Of a stretch of DNA of 64,000 nt, positions 28,926-38,370 are shown one piece after another. A model generated the notes under the pieces. The model saw nothing but the letters and a program-made list of their open reading frames with translations. It had not been told where the DNA came from and searched no databases. Both the position numbers and the translations under genes were made by a program. Each line of letters starts with the position of its first letter. Position 1 is the stretch's first letter. Source of the DNA: Candidatus Heimdallarchaeota archaeon (GTDB lineage Archaea; Asgardarchaeota; Heimdallarchaeia; Heimdallarchaeales; Heimdallarchaeaceae); the NCBI GenBank assembly GCA_019057815.1, contig JAHLWR010000008.1, positions 94,540 through 158,539 of the forward strand, given 5' to 3'.

Positions 28926-29033
28926 GACCAGGTAGTCAAGCTTGGTATGATACATGCTTGGGGACTTGTTTGATTGTGTATCCTCAAGCTATCGTGCATG
29001 TGACCCGGGGTTCAAATCCCCGCCTGGTCACCA
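28926..29033 (+). tRNA. tRNA-Pro(GGG) with a 31-nt intron
   Basis: A cloverleaf can be drawn by hand. Acceptor arms are 28926-28932 and 29023-29029, with discriminator A29030 and encoded CCA 29031-29033. The D arm starts at 28935 with A14, G15, G18-G19 and A21 in place. The anticodon stem is CATGC (28953-28957) with GCATG (28996-29000), and the T arm is CGGGG-TTCAAAT-CCCCG. The loop reads TTGGGG before an insertion at 28964-28994 and T after it, giving anticodon GGG. The intron sits between positions 37 and 38, the canonical archaeal site, and TTGGGGA can pair with TCCTCAA (28981-28987) to form a bulge-helix-bulge-like structure. Exact splice sites are uncertain by a base or two. Confidence 0.92.
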
Positions 29034-29243
29034 AATCACTTTTGAGCTTTAATTTCTATCTTATATCTCGAACTTTTTCTTAAGATTGTAAGTTGGATAA
29101 GAGGCATTTGCACATAGCTATCCATCTACTTCCATCTTTTCTCAATTATTTATTGCTTTTCAATTTTTTAACATTTCAGTTACATTATTGTCTGTAGCTG
29201 TGTAAAAGTAAAATCTTATCCCTTTATGTCGTTTAGATGAACT

Positions 29244-29251
29244 TTTAAATA
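29244..29251 (+). promoter_or_regulatory. TATA-box candidate for the AsnC-domain gene
   Basis: TTTAAATA lies 39 bases before the ATG at 29290, which places the transcription start about 15 bases ahead of the codon. It is preceded by an A-rich stretch that could serve as a BRE. Position alone supports it. Confidence 0.5.
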
Positions 29252-29289
29252 CATAAATATCTTGCAGTTTACACATTGTTGGTGATAAC

Positions 29290-29523
29290 ATGGTTCAAAC
29301 TGCTTATATACTTATTAATGTTCATCCTGGTATGCTTGACACAGTTAAAAATGGTTTAATTGCGATGGAAAGAGTATCTGAGGTTTATGCCGTTTATGGT
29401 ATCTATGATTTAATTGCTAAAATTGTTTTTGACACTATGGATGAGCTCAAAAACAAAGTTTTGAAAGACAGTGTAATTACTGAAGGTGTCAAGAATTCTA
29501 TGACAATGATTTGTGTCAACTAG
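29290..29523 (+). CDS. stand-alone AsnC/Lrp ligand-binding (RAM) domain
   Basis: A 77-residue protein that is entirely the RAM/AsnC_trans_reg ligand-binding domain (AYILINVHPGMLDTV ... VYAVYGIYDLIAKI) with no DNA-binding helix-turn-helix. Such stand-alone RAM proteins form decamers or join full-length Lrp regulators and sense amino acids. A full-length Lrp is encoded at 41011-41436 and could be a partner. Its stop overlaps the stop of the convergent Orc1/Cdc6 gene. Confidence 0.9.
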   Translation: MVQTAYILINVHPGMLDTVKNGLIAMERVSEVYAVYGIYDLIAKIVFDTMDELKNKVLKDSVITEGVKNSMTMICVN

Positions 29524-30728
29524 TCTAGATTATTTTCTCTAATCTTTTTCTTCAGAATAGTTTCTATACGCTCTAGTAATACAGAAACAGGTATGTCAAG
29601 AATAGTTATTTGAGCTCTTCTTCCTCTTTTTCCTTGTGCTATAGGTCCTACTGATTTCCCTAACATCCCGACCTTGTGGAGCGTTTCTATTGCTGCTCTA
29701 AATGTTGACTTACCTCTTGATTCAATTTCATATTCTTCGCAAGAAAGAAGATAGTCTTCATAGCTTTCATCTATGGTAGTTGAGGTTAATCCTTCCACTT
29801 TTAATTTTCTAGCAACGCCCATAATTGATAAAAGCTCTTGTACTCTTAGCTCCTCAAGTACATCTCTTCGCAATTCAGGATATACATCAGCTTTTGCTGC
29901 TCTAATATATTCGGCACTGATGAAGGATTCTAGTTTTAAATCTGCATTTTTTCCTCCTCTGTATAGAATTTCTAATCCTAGTCTTGCATTCTGAGATGGA
30001 GCTGAAATATCTGCAATTAAATTAAGAGTATCATCAGAATAAGATGTTGGAACAAGAGCTAGATGTGCTCGATATTTCAGAATCTCTAAAATTTGATCAC
30101 GTGTGTATCCTGGAACATCTAACTGATCATGAATATGTCCAGAAAGAGGTACATTCAACAAAGAACGCCACTCAATAGGTCTAGAAATAATTATTGTTGA
30201 AATCAAACTTTTTTCTGAACCAAAATATTCTCCTGCGTGGAATATCGATAGAATATCATCAGAATTGAGCATATTAGCTTCATCTAAGGCAATAATTAAC
30301 CTCATATCGTCTCTAGAGAGTCTTTTAACCAACATATCAAGAATTTCCTCGTCACTAAAACCCCTAGATTGAATTCTGAAGTGCTCTGAGAGGATATTTC
30401 GTAAAATTGCGGTCTTACTCCTAAACGAGTGGCAATTATAATACAGAAACTTAACATTAATATTTCTAGAACTAGCTGCTTCTGCGAAATGTTTCATGGT
30501 ATATTTGCAAAGTGCAGTTTTACCTATACCTGGCTGACCAACAATTGCAACATTGACAGAAAATGACCCTTCCTTTCCCAACAAAGATCTAAAATTCTTT
30601 GCAAGTCTTGTAATCTCTTTTTCTCTTGTAGGAAGTTCAGGAGGGACAAATTCAGGAAATAATGTTGACTCGCTTTTGAAAATAGATTTTCCGAACATAG
30701 AATCAATAACGCGATCATAACCAGACAT
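29520..30728 (-). CDS. Orc1/Cdc6-family AAA+ ATPase
   Basis: Replication-initiator type ATPase, about 402 residues from ATG 30728. It has the conserved N-terminal PTREKEI motif, Walker A GQPGIGKT (about 64-71), Walker B LIIALDEA (about 144-151), the lid-domain NARLGLEIL that corresponds to the GDARKAL sensor-2 helix, and a C-terminal winged helix (residues ~300-395). Archaeal Orc1/Cdc6 proteins bind origins and load MCM. The frame extends to 30785, but those residues are hydrophobic and unlike the family. I saw no origin-recognition-box repeats in the flanks. Confidence 0.88.
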   Translation of the reverse strand: MSGYDRVIDSMFGKSIFKSESTLFPEFVPPELPTREKEITRLAKNFRSLLGKEGSFSVNVAIVGQPGIGKTALCKYTMKHFAEAASSRNINVKFLYYNCHSFRSKTAILRNILSEHFRIQSRGFSDEEILDMLVKRLSRDDMRLIIALDEANMLNSDDILSIFHAGEYFGSEKSLISTIIISRPIEWRSLLNVPLSGHIHDQLDVPGYTRDQILEILKYRAHLALVPTSYSDDTLNLIADISAPSQNARLGLEILYRGGKNADLKLESFISAEYIRAAKADVYPELRRDVLEELRVQELLSIMGVARKLKVEGLTSTTIDESYEDYLLSCEEYEIESRGKSTFRAAIETLHKVGMLGKSVGPIAQGKRGRRAQITILDIPVSVLLERIETILKKKIRENNLD

Positions 30729-30853
30729 AACAAATAAACACAAAATCTTTTTGATAAAAAGTATTTCTGTTGAAAAATGAATCACACATGAGAAAAAACT
30801 AGTTTGGCAGTATCAAAAATATTTAAAATGATTCGAACATAATTCTAATGTAA

Positions 30854-31306
30854 ATGAACATTGATGGGTCTTCTAACGATGATATTATGGTACATATAAT
30901 TGATTATGATGAAGTACCAGATTCGTTATTTCCTTTTTTTACTTCGTATAGAATTCAATTTGACCCTTATATTCGATGCTATGGTTTTTTCCAAGCAAGT
31001 GAATTAGTAGCAGTTACAGCAGTTATACCTGAAGAAAGTGATTTCCAAGAAGGATTTCAATCTGTAGGTTGCCCCATTATTTATGTTTTTGAAGTCAGGA
31101 CAGACTTACAGTTAAAAGGATTGGGAACAAAATGTGCAGAAATTTTAGTTAACAGTATACTAAACGAAAATACTATTCAGTTATGTTGTATATCTTCCAT
31201 CATTCCTTTTTGGTCTAAATTGGGTTTTGAAGTCAAATCTATTGACCAAACCTTTAATTTCAATAAGATGATTCTAAGAAAAGAAGAAGATAGAGAGAAG
31301 GATTAA
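30854..31306 (+). CDS. GNAT-family N-acetyltransferase
   Basis: A 150-residue GNAT protein. The acetyl-CoA loop is RTDLQLKGLGTKCAEILV (Q/R-x-x-G-x-G/A form), followed by the FWSKLGFEV strand. Substrate unknown. It is convergent with, and overlaps the end of, the AMP phosphorylase gene by four bases. The ATG at 30854 fits the spacing to the fold start. Confidence 0.8.
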   Translation: MNIDGSSNDDIMVHIIDYDEVPDSLFPFFTSYRIQFDPYIRCYGFFQASELVAVTAVIPEESDFQEGFQSVGCPIIYVFEVRTDLQLKGLGTKCAEILVNSILNENTIQLCCISSIIPFWSKLGFEVKSIDQTFNFNKMILRKEEDREKD

Positions 31307-32832
31307 GATTCTACTCTTGGACCAGAAGCAATTCTCTTTAAAATCATACCTTCATGGAAAAAAGGTTTTAAGTTATGTGCTAGATTCAAAGCTTCTGTCA
31401 ATCTTCCTTCACTATTTGAGTAGATAGTCATAAATTTATCTCCCTTTTTGCAGAATTCACCTGTTTTCTTATGTAGATAAACTCCTGCTTCTTTATGTCT
31501 TGGTGTTCCAGCAGCATTAGCAATTTTCTTTACTGCAACATTTGAGATTTTAACTATATAACCATCTTTTGGAGCTTCAACATCTACTGTGTATTCTCCA
31601 ACAACAACATCTTCAGGTTTGACATTAGGGTCTCCACCTTGAACTCCTATAATTTCTTCCATTTTTGCTTGTGTCTTTCCTTTCAGAACATAATCTGAAG
31701 CTAGTGCACCACCTTGTCCTGGAGGGGATAAACCAGCCATTTCAAAGAGAATTCCCGTAAGTTCAACGCTTTTTTCAAACACACTCGTTGGACCTTTTCC
31801 TTGTATAACTTCCAAAGCTTCACGAGCTTCAAGAGCAGGACCAATAGCTCGCCCTAAAGGTTGTTCACCAAAGCTTAAAGCAGCTTCAACTTGCAATCCA
31901 AGTCTTCGACCTAGTTCTGTAGATTCTTGAGCATAACTTATAGCATCTTCACGTGTTGGCATTTTTGTACCTTCACCTGTGGGAATATCAAGAACTAGAT
32001 AATCAACACCAGTAGACAATTTCTTACTGAAAATACTAGCAAGCATTTGACTATGAGGATCTATTCCTAAAGGTTGTTCAACTTTGTGAATAACAATTTC
32101 GTCTAATGGTGATAGATCCAGAGTCCCACCCCATACAAGCATTCCACGGGTTTTTGGAGCAATTTCCAGAATTTCATCAGCAGAGAAATTAACATCACAT
32201 AAAACTTCCATTGTATCAGCTGTTCCTGAAGGACTAGTGATAGCTCTTGAACTTGTTTTAGGTATGAGCAAACCTGCAGCTGCTACTGTCGGAACAATAA
32301 TAAGCGAAACTTTATTGCCTGGTACACCACCTATAGAGTGTTTATCATAAACTGGTTCATCAAAATCCAAAGTTGTTCCAGATTCTGCCATATACTTTGT
32401 TAGAGTTGTTATTTCATCCATATTTAACCCCAAGTAATATTGTGCTAGAGTAAACATTGCTATCTCTAGTTCGGTGTAGTTACCTACAGTTATATCATTA
32501 ACAATTGTTCGAATTTGGGAATCATTCCAAACGCTTCCAGTTCTTTTATTTTTTACATATTCTAAAGATGCAGGACGCCTTCTTATGAAAATATTAACCT
32601 TCTGTCCTTCAATAACATGTAATGATTCAATATCTAATCCTTTTAATCCAACACTATTTGGAGGGACAAGATCGCTAGAAGAAACGACTTCACACATTAA
32701 TTCATAAGATTCATTCTTAATTTTAATCCTTGCAGAATGTTTAATCTTAAGTTCATCCAAAGTTTTTGAATTGATAACTGCTAATGGTTTTTCTATTTCT
32801 AAATCTATTTTTTTGACTACCAGATTTGTCAT
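31303..32832 (-). CDS. deoA: AMP phosphorylase
   Basis: Archaeal thymidine-phosphorylase-family enzyme that converts AMP (also CMP/UMP) and phosphate to ribose 1,5-bisphosphate and free base, feeding the RuBP/type III RuBisCO route. The length, about 510 aa with an N-terminal extra domain, is that of AMP phosphorylase rather than bacterial thymidine phosphorylase. Key motifs are DKHSIGGVPGNKVSLI (phosphate loop, about 165-180), SRAITSPSGTADTME, and GGTLDLSPLDE. The frame runs to a TTG at 32865, but ATG 32832 (MTNLVVKKIDLEI) is preferred, since the TATA-like TATATAAAG lies about 60 bases upstream. Adenine released could go to the adenine deaminase at 36.4 kb. Confidence 0.93.
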   Translation of the reverse strand: MTNLVVKKIDLEIEKPLAVINSKTLDELKIKHSARIKIKNESYELMCEVVSSSDLVPPNSVGLKGLDIESLHVIEGQKVNIFIRRRPASLEYVKNKRTGSVWNDSQIRTIVNDITVGNYTELEIAMFTLAQYYLGLNMDEITTLTKYMAESGTTLDFDEPVYDKHSIGGVPGNKVSLIIVPTVAAAGLLIPKTSSRAITSPSGTADTMEVLCDVNFSADEILEIAPKTRGMLVWGGTLDLSPLDEIVIHKVEQPLGIDPHSQMLASIFSKKLSTGVDYLVLDIPTGEGTKMPTREDAISYAQESTELGRRLGLQVEAALSFGEQPLGRAIGPALEAREALEVIQGKGPTSVFEKSVELTGILFEMAGLSPPGQGGALASDYVLKGKTQAKMEEIIGVQGGDPNVKPEDVVVGEYTVDVEAPKDGYIVKISNVAVKKIANAAGTPRHKEAGVYLHKKTGEFCKKGDKFMTIYSNSEGRLTEALNLAHNLKPFFHEGMILKRIASGPRVES

Positions 32833-32962
32833 TTTTATCATCTTTACAATTACAAGGGAAGACAAAATTGCTCAAAGGTCTTTATATACATTTATATTAA
32901 TCGAATTCTGTTGATTGATAACTTAAGTTAATTGAAAATAAAAAGAAGGAGAACAGATAGGT

Positions 32963-33907
32963 CTACTCTCTTTGTATTAATTTTCTTGCTTCAAAGTACA
33001 ATTTTATTTTCTGGAATAATCTCATTCTCAAGGCTACCACCAAAAACACAAAGAATATTATTATAGGTATCCAAACTACTAGTGTTGAAGTATAATAAAG
33101 TAATCCCCATCCATGAGTTTTTATCAGTGTAAAATTCGCACTGTATGGTACACCATTGATAGAATAGCTAGCACTATAGTACATTTCATTTAGAATGCTC
33201 GTTTCAATATCGTAGATGAGTGTTATGAAAGTAGTATTGTATATTTGAACCCATAATTGTTCTGTTTCATTTAAAGAGCCGTCCACAAAATAAGTTGTAC
33301 TATCTATGGTATATTTTGTAGTGTTAATAGTTGCTATTCCTGCATCTCTGTCAAGATCCCATATAGAAGCATTAACCCAATCAAAGTACCTTATCACAGA
33401 GTAGTTGCTTGGACCGCCTAACGTAATGTTTAATGAGTAGGGCGTGATGAATCTGTATAAAGCTTCTATCTCTTCCCAATCACCATCATATCGAGCTTGA
33501 ACATCATTAATGTAGATGATGCTCCAAGCTTCAGGATGAGTACGATCTTTATGTTGAGCTTCGCCTCGGACTTGTACTATGAGCTTGTCATTAATCTTTA
33601 AGTTTTTATCAGCTTCTTGAACGTGGAAAAAAGGATTACCTTTAGAATCTAACGATTGTTCAATTTCAGTAATTTTCCAATTGAAGTTCTTATCCTTTTT
33701 AACACTTTTATGGTATGAAGCATTCCTGACCATATCTTGATCAATAATATAGGGTGTAAATAGTTTATCTGTAATATCACCTTCGTTAGCATTAAGATTA
33801 TTGCTTACAGTAGTATCTTGAATTAATGCACATGAGAAGGAGTTAACGTAGATTAAGCTTGTGAAAATTATTATTATTATTAAACTTATAAATTTCGACT
33901 TCTTCAT
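32963..33907 (-). CDS. secreted membrane-anchored protein, function unknown
   Basis: A type I membrane-anchored protein of about 314 residues: signal peptide (MKKSKFISLIIIIIFTSLIY), a beta-rich extracellular domain with several N-glycosylation sites, and a C-terminal helix followed by a basic tail (VALRMRLFQKIKLYFEARK). No family recognised. ATG 33907 directly precedes the signal peptide, whereas the longer frame to 33937 adds a polar leader. Confidence 0.65.
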   Translation of the reverse strand: MKKSKFISLIIIIIFTSLIYVNSFSCALIQDTTVSNNLNANEGDITDKLFTPYIIDQDMVRNASYHKSVKKDKNFNWKITEIEQSLDSKGNPFFHVQEADKNLKINDKLIVQVRGEAQHKDRTHPEAWSIIYINDVQARYDGDWEEIEALYRFITPYSLNITLGGPSNYSVIRYFDWVNASIWDLDRDAGIATINTTKYTIDSTTYFVDGSLNETEQLWVQIYNTTFITLIYDIETSILNEMYYSASYSINGVPYSANFTLIKTHGWGLLYYTSTLVVWIPIIIFFVFLVVALRMRLFQKIKLYFEARKLIQRE

Positions 33908-34017
33908 AATATCTCGTTTTTCAATCAGATAAAGCACTTTTAATCTTTGTGGTTAATCCTCTAAATTTGAAACAATTACCCATTACAAAGTGGTTTAATA
34001 TTTGGAAGATAAAATCG

Positions 34018-34737
34018 TTAAGGCTCCAGTGTGAAATATAATCGTTTGTTGTTCTTTCCTCTATTTTCAGATTTTAACGGAATAAATGTGCCAATCTCTT
34101 TAGTGCTCCGTACATGAACTCCACCATCAGCTTGACGGTCTACTTCATCAATGTCTACAATTCTTATTATTTTTACGCTTTCAGGTATGAGATTAGCTTT
34201 TGTTCGAATTAAATCTGGGTCTTTAAGAGCTTCGTTTCTTTCCATAAAAGATATAGAAATTAAGTGATTTTCCTCAACAATTTTTTCTAGTTCTTTAGTA
34301 ATTTCTTGCACTCTTTCTTTATGTAGATGATCAATCTCAAAATCAACTCTACTTTTTTTGGGGGTTATATTTCCTCCTGTCACAACAGCTCCATACTTTC
34401 TAAATAGTAAACCAGAAATTGAATGAAGAGCAGTATGCATACGCATCTGACGATATCTACTCTCCCAGTCAATTATACATTTAACGTTTTCACCAATCAG
34501 CTGTTCTGTAGGTTCTGGTGACAGTTTATGGAGAATCTTTCCTCCTTCTGAAATAACTTCTTTAACTATGAATTTTTCACCTTTGGAAGTTTCCATTATT
34601 CCAGTATCACTCTGTAATCCTCCACCTTTATATACAAACGCAGTTCTATCAAAAACTACTCCTTTCTCATTAATTTCTTTTACTTCAGCTTCAAATTCTT
34701 TAATATATGAATCAGTCTGGAACAATAGCTCTGTCAT
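34018..34737 (-). CDS. alaX: alanyl-tRNA editing protein AlaX (AlaX-M type)
   Basis: Trans-editing hydrolase that removes mischarged serine or glycine from tRNA-Ala. It holds a beta-barrel first domain (FDRTAFVYKGGGLQSDTG) and the editing domain with the zinc-ligand pair HTALH (about 97-101) and the distal DGGVHVRSTKEIG. Full AlaRS and many AlaX proteins have CGGTH at this last site; here the metal-ligand Cys is Asp and Thr is Val, a variant also met in AlaX. Length (239 aa) fits AlaX-M. It stands on the minus strand with short spacers to its neighbours. Confidence 0.88.
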   Translation of the reverse strand: MTELLFQTDSYIKEFEAEVKEINEKGVVFDRTAFVYKGGGLQSDTGIMETSKGEKFIVKEVISEGGKILHKLSPEPTEQLIGENVKCIIDWESRYRQMRMHTALHSISGLLFRKYGAVVTGGNITPKKSRVDFEIDHLHKERVQEITKELEKIVEENHLISISFMERNEALKDPDLIRTKANLIPESVKIIRIVDIDEVDRQADGGVHVRSTKEIGTFIPLKSENRGKNNKRLYFTLEP

Positions 34738-34778
34738 ATAAGAACCAAAAAGAAAACTGACTATTATACGTTGCGGAA

Positions 34779-36281
34779 TTAACTACTTTCAGCGATAAAT
34801 AATTTGTTTTCCTTACTACACAATAGTTGTACAACATGTCTTCCTGAATAAATGCTAGATAAAACACCTCCAGTACTCAGTGACCATTGACCTGCCATAA
34901 AGAAATTATCTAATCCTGGAAGAGTTTTCTTAACACTTTTAAAAATAGTTTCTGTGGTGGGATAGAATCCCATATAAGAAGCCTTATTGTTAAGTGTATA
35001 TCTCCAATAAGTATAAGGAGTAGCTACATCAGAAACCTCGACGTTATCTGATATTCCTGGAAATCTTTTTTCTAACCAAACTAATGTTTCAGATGCTAGT
35101 TGTTTTTTTTCTTTTTTGTATTTCACTCTATTTTCACTTAATTCAGACCAATATTCCCAGTTTGTTTCAAACATTACTTGGACAACTGTTTTCCCTTCTG
35201 GTGCGAAAGAAGGACTGTAGTTAAAGCATCGTATTGTAACCAAATTATCATCTTCATCTCCTACTTTTATATTCTCATTTGATTTGTATAGAGTTAACCA
35301 CCTTTCCTTATTAAACTCCATATCAATTCCATAGCTAATAACAATCAAAGGTCGAACTATATCCCATTCCTTGTATCTCTCTTCGATGCTTTCATCAGTA
35401 TATTCTCCATGAAGCATGCTATAAATTGTCATATATCCATCACACGCTGAGATTATGTATTCCGCTTTAGCCTGAGATTCATCTTCTAGTTTAATTCCAA
35501 CTGCTTTGTTTTCTTCAACAATTATCTCTGTAACTTTGGAATCGTATTTTATTTTTCCCCCTAAATCTAAATATCTTTTCTCAAGAGCACTTACAAAATC
35601 GGAGGATCCATTCTTCAGAAGTCCCATTTGTCCTTGAACTACAAAACTAAGAATCATGTACAAGAATGCAATAGGAACATCAGGAAGGAACATATAAAGT
35701 AAAAACTCTTTAAGCATAGGATCATGAATCTGATTTACATACTCTCTCACTGATTTGAGAGATTTTCCAACAAACCACCTTAAAGACTTCCTTACTCGCC
35801 ACAATTCTTTTACCCAATCGGTAAGCTTCATTAATTCTGCAGGTCTTCTAAAACCAAAATCACTAATATCAGATTTGCTCATCCCTTTAATCCCTTTGAT
35901 AAACTGTTTAATCACTTTTTTATCTCTAGGGAAGAGAGAATTGAGATCTCTCTGAAACTTATTTAGATCGGTTGAAACATCAATAGACCTATTGCTTGTT
36001 TCATCAACAAATCTTGCATACACCTCAGTATCGATATATTCCAAATTCTGAACCCCGACTTCTGAAAAAACGTTGTAGAGAGAACACCCAGGTTTGAATC
36101 CAGTAATAAAATGAATACCGCCATCGATAAGAAAGTTCTTTCTTTTCCAACAGGCGGCTAAACCACCAGTGAAGTCATTTTTCTCGAAAATTATCGCATC
36201 ATAGCCATTCATCTGTGCATAAATTCCAGCAGATAATCCACCTATTCCACCACCAATTACAATAATAGATTTTTTCCCCAA
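34779..36281 (-). CDS. CrtISO/phytoene-dehydrogenase-like FAD oxidoreductase
   Basis: FAD-dependent oxidoreductase, 500 aa. The N-terminal dinucleotide fold is IIVIGGGIGGLSAGIYAQ, then FEKNDFTGGLAACWKRKNF with DGGIHF, and a late FMAGQWSLSTGGVLSSIYSG that closes the FAD site. The family includes carotenoid isomerase, phytoene desaturase and retinol saturase; some archaeal members act on geranylgeranyl lipids. Starts at a TTG (36281), which directly precedes the FAD motif; a weak TAGGG upstream is the only ribosome-site hint. A second member, 40% shorter in the window because it is cut off, begins at 62644. Confidence 0.88.
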   Translation of the reverse strand: MGKKSIIVIGGGIGGLSAGIYAQMNGYDAIIFEKNDFTGGLAACWKRKNFLIDGGIHFITGFKPGCSLYNVFSEVGVQNLEYIDTEVYARFVDETSNRSIDVSTDLNKFQRDLNSLFPRDKKVIKQFIKGIKGMSKSDISDFGFRRPAELMKLTDWVKELWRVRKSLRWFVGKSLKSVREYVNQIHDPMLKEFLLYMFLPDVPIAFLYMILSFVVQGQMGLLKNGSSDFVSALEKRYLDLGGKIKYDSKVTEIIVEENKAVGIKLEDESQAKAEYIISACDGYMTIYSMLHGEYTDESIEERYKEWDIVRPLIVISYGIDMEFNKERWLTLYKSNENIKVGDEDDNLVTIRCFNYSPSFAPEGKTVVQVMFETNWEYWSELSENRVKYKKEKKQLASETLVWLEKRFPGISDNVEVSDVATPYTYWRYTLNNKASYMGFYPTTETIFKSVKKTLPGLDNFFMAGQWSLSTGGVLSSIYSGRHVVQLLCSKENKLFIAESS

Positions 36282-36432
36282 CTTTTTTCCCTAAATAATG
36301 ATAACTAAATAAATAAAAAAGGTTTGGCCATATATTGCACTGGTATTCCTCAATTTTCTTGATAAAATAAAACGAAAACAACAGTTTAGATTAAGTAATG
36401 TTTGGTAAAAAGCAATTTAAATGTTACATGTT

Positions 36433-38196
36433 TTAAGTTATGGGTTCAATTATTCGAAATACATCAACATCAAACAATCCTTTGTCTGTTAACTTTATAT
36501 GAGGGATTACTGGTAAAGCTACAAAAGCTAAAGCCATAAAGGGTTCCGATACTATGGGGTTCAGTTCCATTACAGCTGTTTGCAATTTCTTAAATTTCTC
36601 AACTAATTCTTCTAATGGTAATGTACTCATTATACCTGCAAGCTCTAGTGGAAGAATTGTTGTGCTGGTAGGTGTTATTACTACTTGTCCACCCTTTGAG
36701 ATTTTCAATTCATTAATTGCTTTAATCATTAGCTTATAGTCGGTTCCTGTACAGATTAATTGATGGCTGTCGTGAGCTACTGTGCTTGCAATTGCGCCAT
36801 TCTTGATACCTAGTCCCTTAATGAAAGCTTTTCCAATATTTCTTTCTTTTGTATGACGATTTAACACTACAAGAGGAAGAATATCCTTTTCTATGTTTGG
36901 TTGAACCATTCCATTCTTTACTTCTAGATCCTCTACTAGCTTTTCAGTAATTAGTGATTTTTCTTTTATAACTATAACTCTCGCGTTGACTTTATCTATT
37001 GAGGAGGATTGAATTTTTAGTTCACCCTCTGTAGGAACTTGAAGATTCTTTGTAGTATTCAAGACCTGACTAGGATAGTTGAACTTAAGTTGTTCATATT
37101 TCATCTTTCCATCTCTGAATAGTATTTTACCTTGAGCTATAACTATTGAAACGGAAAGGTTGTCTAGATTATCGAAAACAACTATATCAGCACATTTTCC
37201 TGGCGCTATACCTCCAATTTCATCCTGCAAACCTAGATGAGTAGCAGTATTAAGTGTCATCATTTGTAACGCTTCAACAGGATCAATTCCTTGTTGAATT
37301 AATAACTTCAAACTGTAATCAAGATGTCCCTTTTCAGTGAGATCTAATGGATTTCGATCATCTGAAGCAATGAGAATGTTCCGAGTGTCTATTTTACTTT
37401 TCTTAAAACCTTCAAAGATTTTGACTAAATCTCGAGCGAATGAACCTTCTCTTATTTGTAATTTCATTCCTAACCGCAGTTTTTCCAGCACTTCTTCCGC
37501 GTTTGTTGCTTCATGATCAGAAGATATACCAGAAGCGATATATGCTTGTAATTCCTTATTTTTTAACAAGGGAGCATGTCCTTCTATTATTTTTCCTGCA
37601 GACTTGGAAGCATTAATTTTTGCAATTACATCATCATCAGCTAAAAACACTCCAGGATAATTCATCATCTCAGCAAGAGCAAAAATTTCTTTTCTTTTCA
37701 TAAGTTTCCTTATTTTCTTTGAGTTTATCACTACGCCTGATGTTTCAAAACCAGGAAGAGAAGGTACACAAGAAGGAGCTTCTATTAGAAATCTAATAGG
37801 TGACAATTTTGCATCTTTGAAAAGGATTTTCAACCCTTTAGTGCCTACAACATTAACTAGTTCATGTGGATCTATTACTACAGTAGTAGTACCATGAGGG
37901 ATGACTGCTTTGGCAAATTCAGGAAGTGTAAGCATTGAAGATTCGATATGAATGTGAGATTCTATTAATCCTGGACAAACAATGGAATCTTTGACATCGA
38001 TAATAAGAGTATTTTTACCATCAAATAATTGTGAATCCTTACCAACATTAACTATTTTTCCACCAGCTATTACTACATCAGATTCAATAATTTCTCTTGT
38101 ATAAACATTAGCAACTCTTCCTCCCTTCAATATAATATCTGCTTTTCTCCTTCCCATGGCGTAGTCAATTAAAGCTTTCGTATCAAATTTACTCAT
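36433..38196 (-). CDS. ade: adenine deaminase
   Basis: Amidohydrolase-superfamily enzyme converting adenine to hypoxanthine and ammonia. The 587-residue length and the bipartite layout (amidohydrolase barrel plus C-terminal domain) are those of bacterial/archaeal Ade, not adenosine deaminase. Metal-site motifs are GLIESHIHIESSML, IDPHELVNVVG, EGHAPLL, SDHEA and ASDDRNP. A second conserved block in the C-terminal half (VAHDSHQLICTGTDY) is also present. With AMP phosphorylase (31.3 kb) and the xanthine dehydrogenase (43.8 kb) it would turn AMP into hypoxanthine and xanthine. Confidence 0.93.
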   Translation of the reverse strand: MSKFDTKALIDYAMGRRKADIILKGGRVANVYTREIIESDVVIAGGKIVNVGKDSQLFDGKNTLIIDVKDSIVCPGLIESHIHIESSMLTLPEFAKAVIPHGTTTVVIDPHELVNVVGTKGLKILFKDAKLSPIRFLIEAPSCVPSLPGFETSGVVINSKKIRKLMKRKEIFALAEMMNYPGVFLADDDVIAKINASKSAGKIIEGHAPLLKNKELQAYIASGISSDHEATNAEEVLEKLRLGMKLQIREGSFARDLVKIFEGFKKSKIDTRNILIASDDRNPLDLTEKGHLDYSLKLLIQQGIDPVEALQMMTLNTATHLGLQDEIGGIAPGKCADIVVFDNLDNLSVSIVIAQGKILFRDGKMKYEQLKFNYPSQVLNTTKNLQVPTEGELKIQSSSIDKVNARVIVIKEKSLITEKLVEDLEVKNGMVQPNIEKDILPLVVLNRHTKERNIGKAFIKGLGIKNGAIASTVAHDSHQLICTGTDYKLMIKAINELKISKGGQVVITPTSTTILPLELAGIMSTLPLEELVEKFKKLQTAVMELNPIVSEPFMALAFVALPVIPHIKLTDKGLFDVDVFRIIEPIT

Positions 38197-38370
38197 ATTG
38201 AAGAAGTAATAATTAACAATAAAAAGTTTCAGATAAAATAAGAAAAACTAACGATAAGCGCTAAAGTTACCATATAGAAAATAAAAAAAATATTTTTATT
38301 AGGATTGTTATTGGAAGAATCTATTACACAAAATATATATTCAATAAAGAGTATAATTAAGTGTGATTTA

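Noticed and set aside
28805..28999. Minus-strand frame of 64 codons over the tRNA
   Set aside because: It crosses the tRNA gene and the preceding gene's end, has no ribosome site and no recognisable content.
30729..30853. Replication origin next to the Orc1/Cdc6 gene
   Set aside because: I looked for paired origin-recognition-box motifs and a strongly AT-rich unwinding block, and found nothing distinct from the general AT-rich background.
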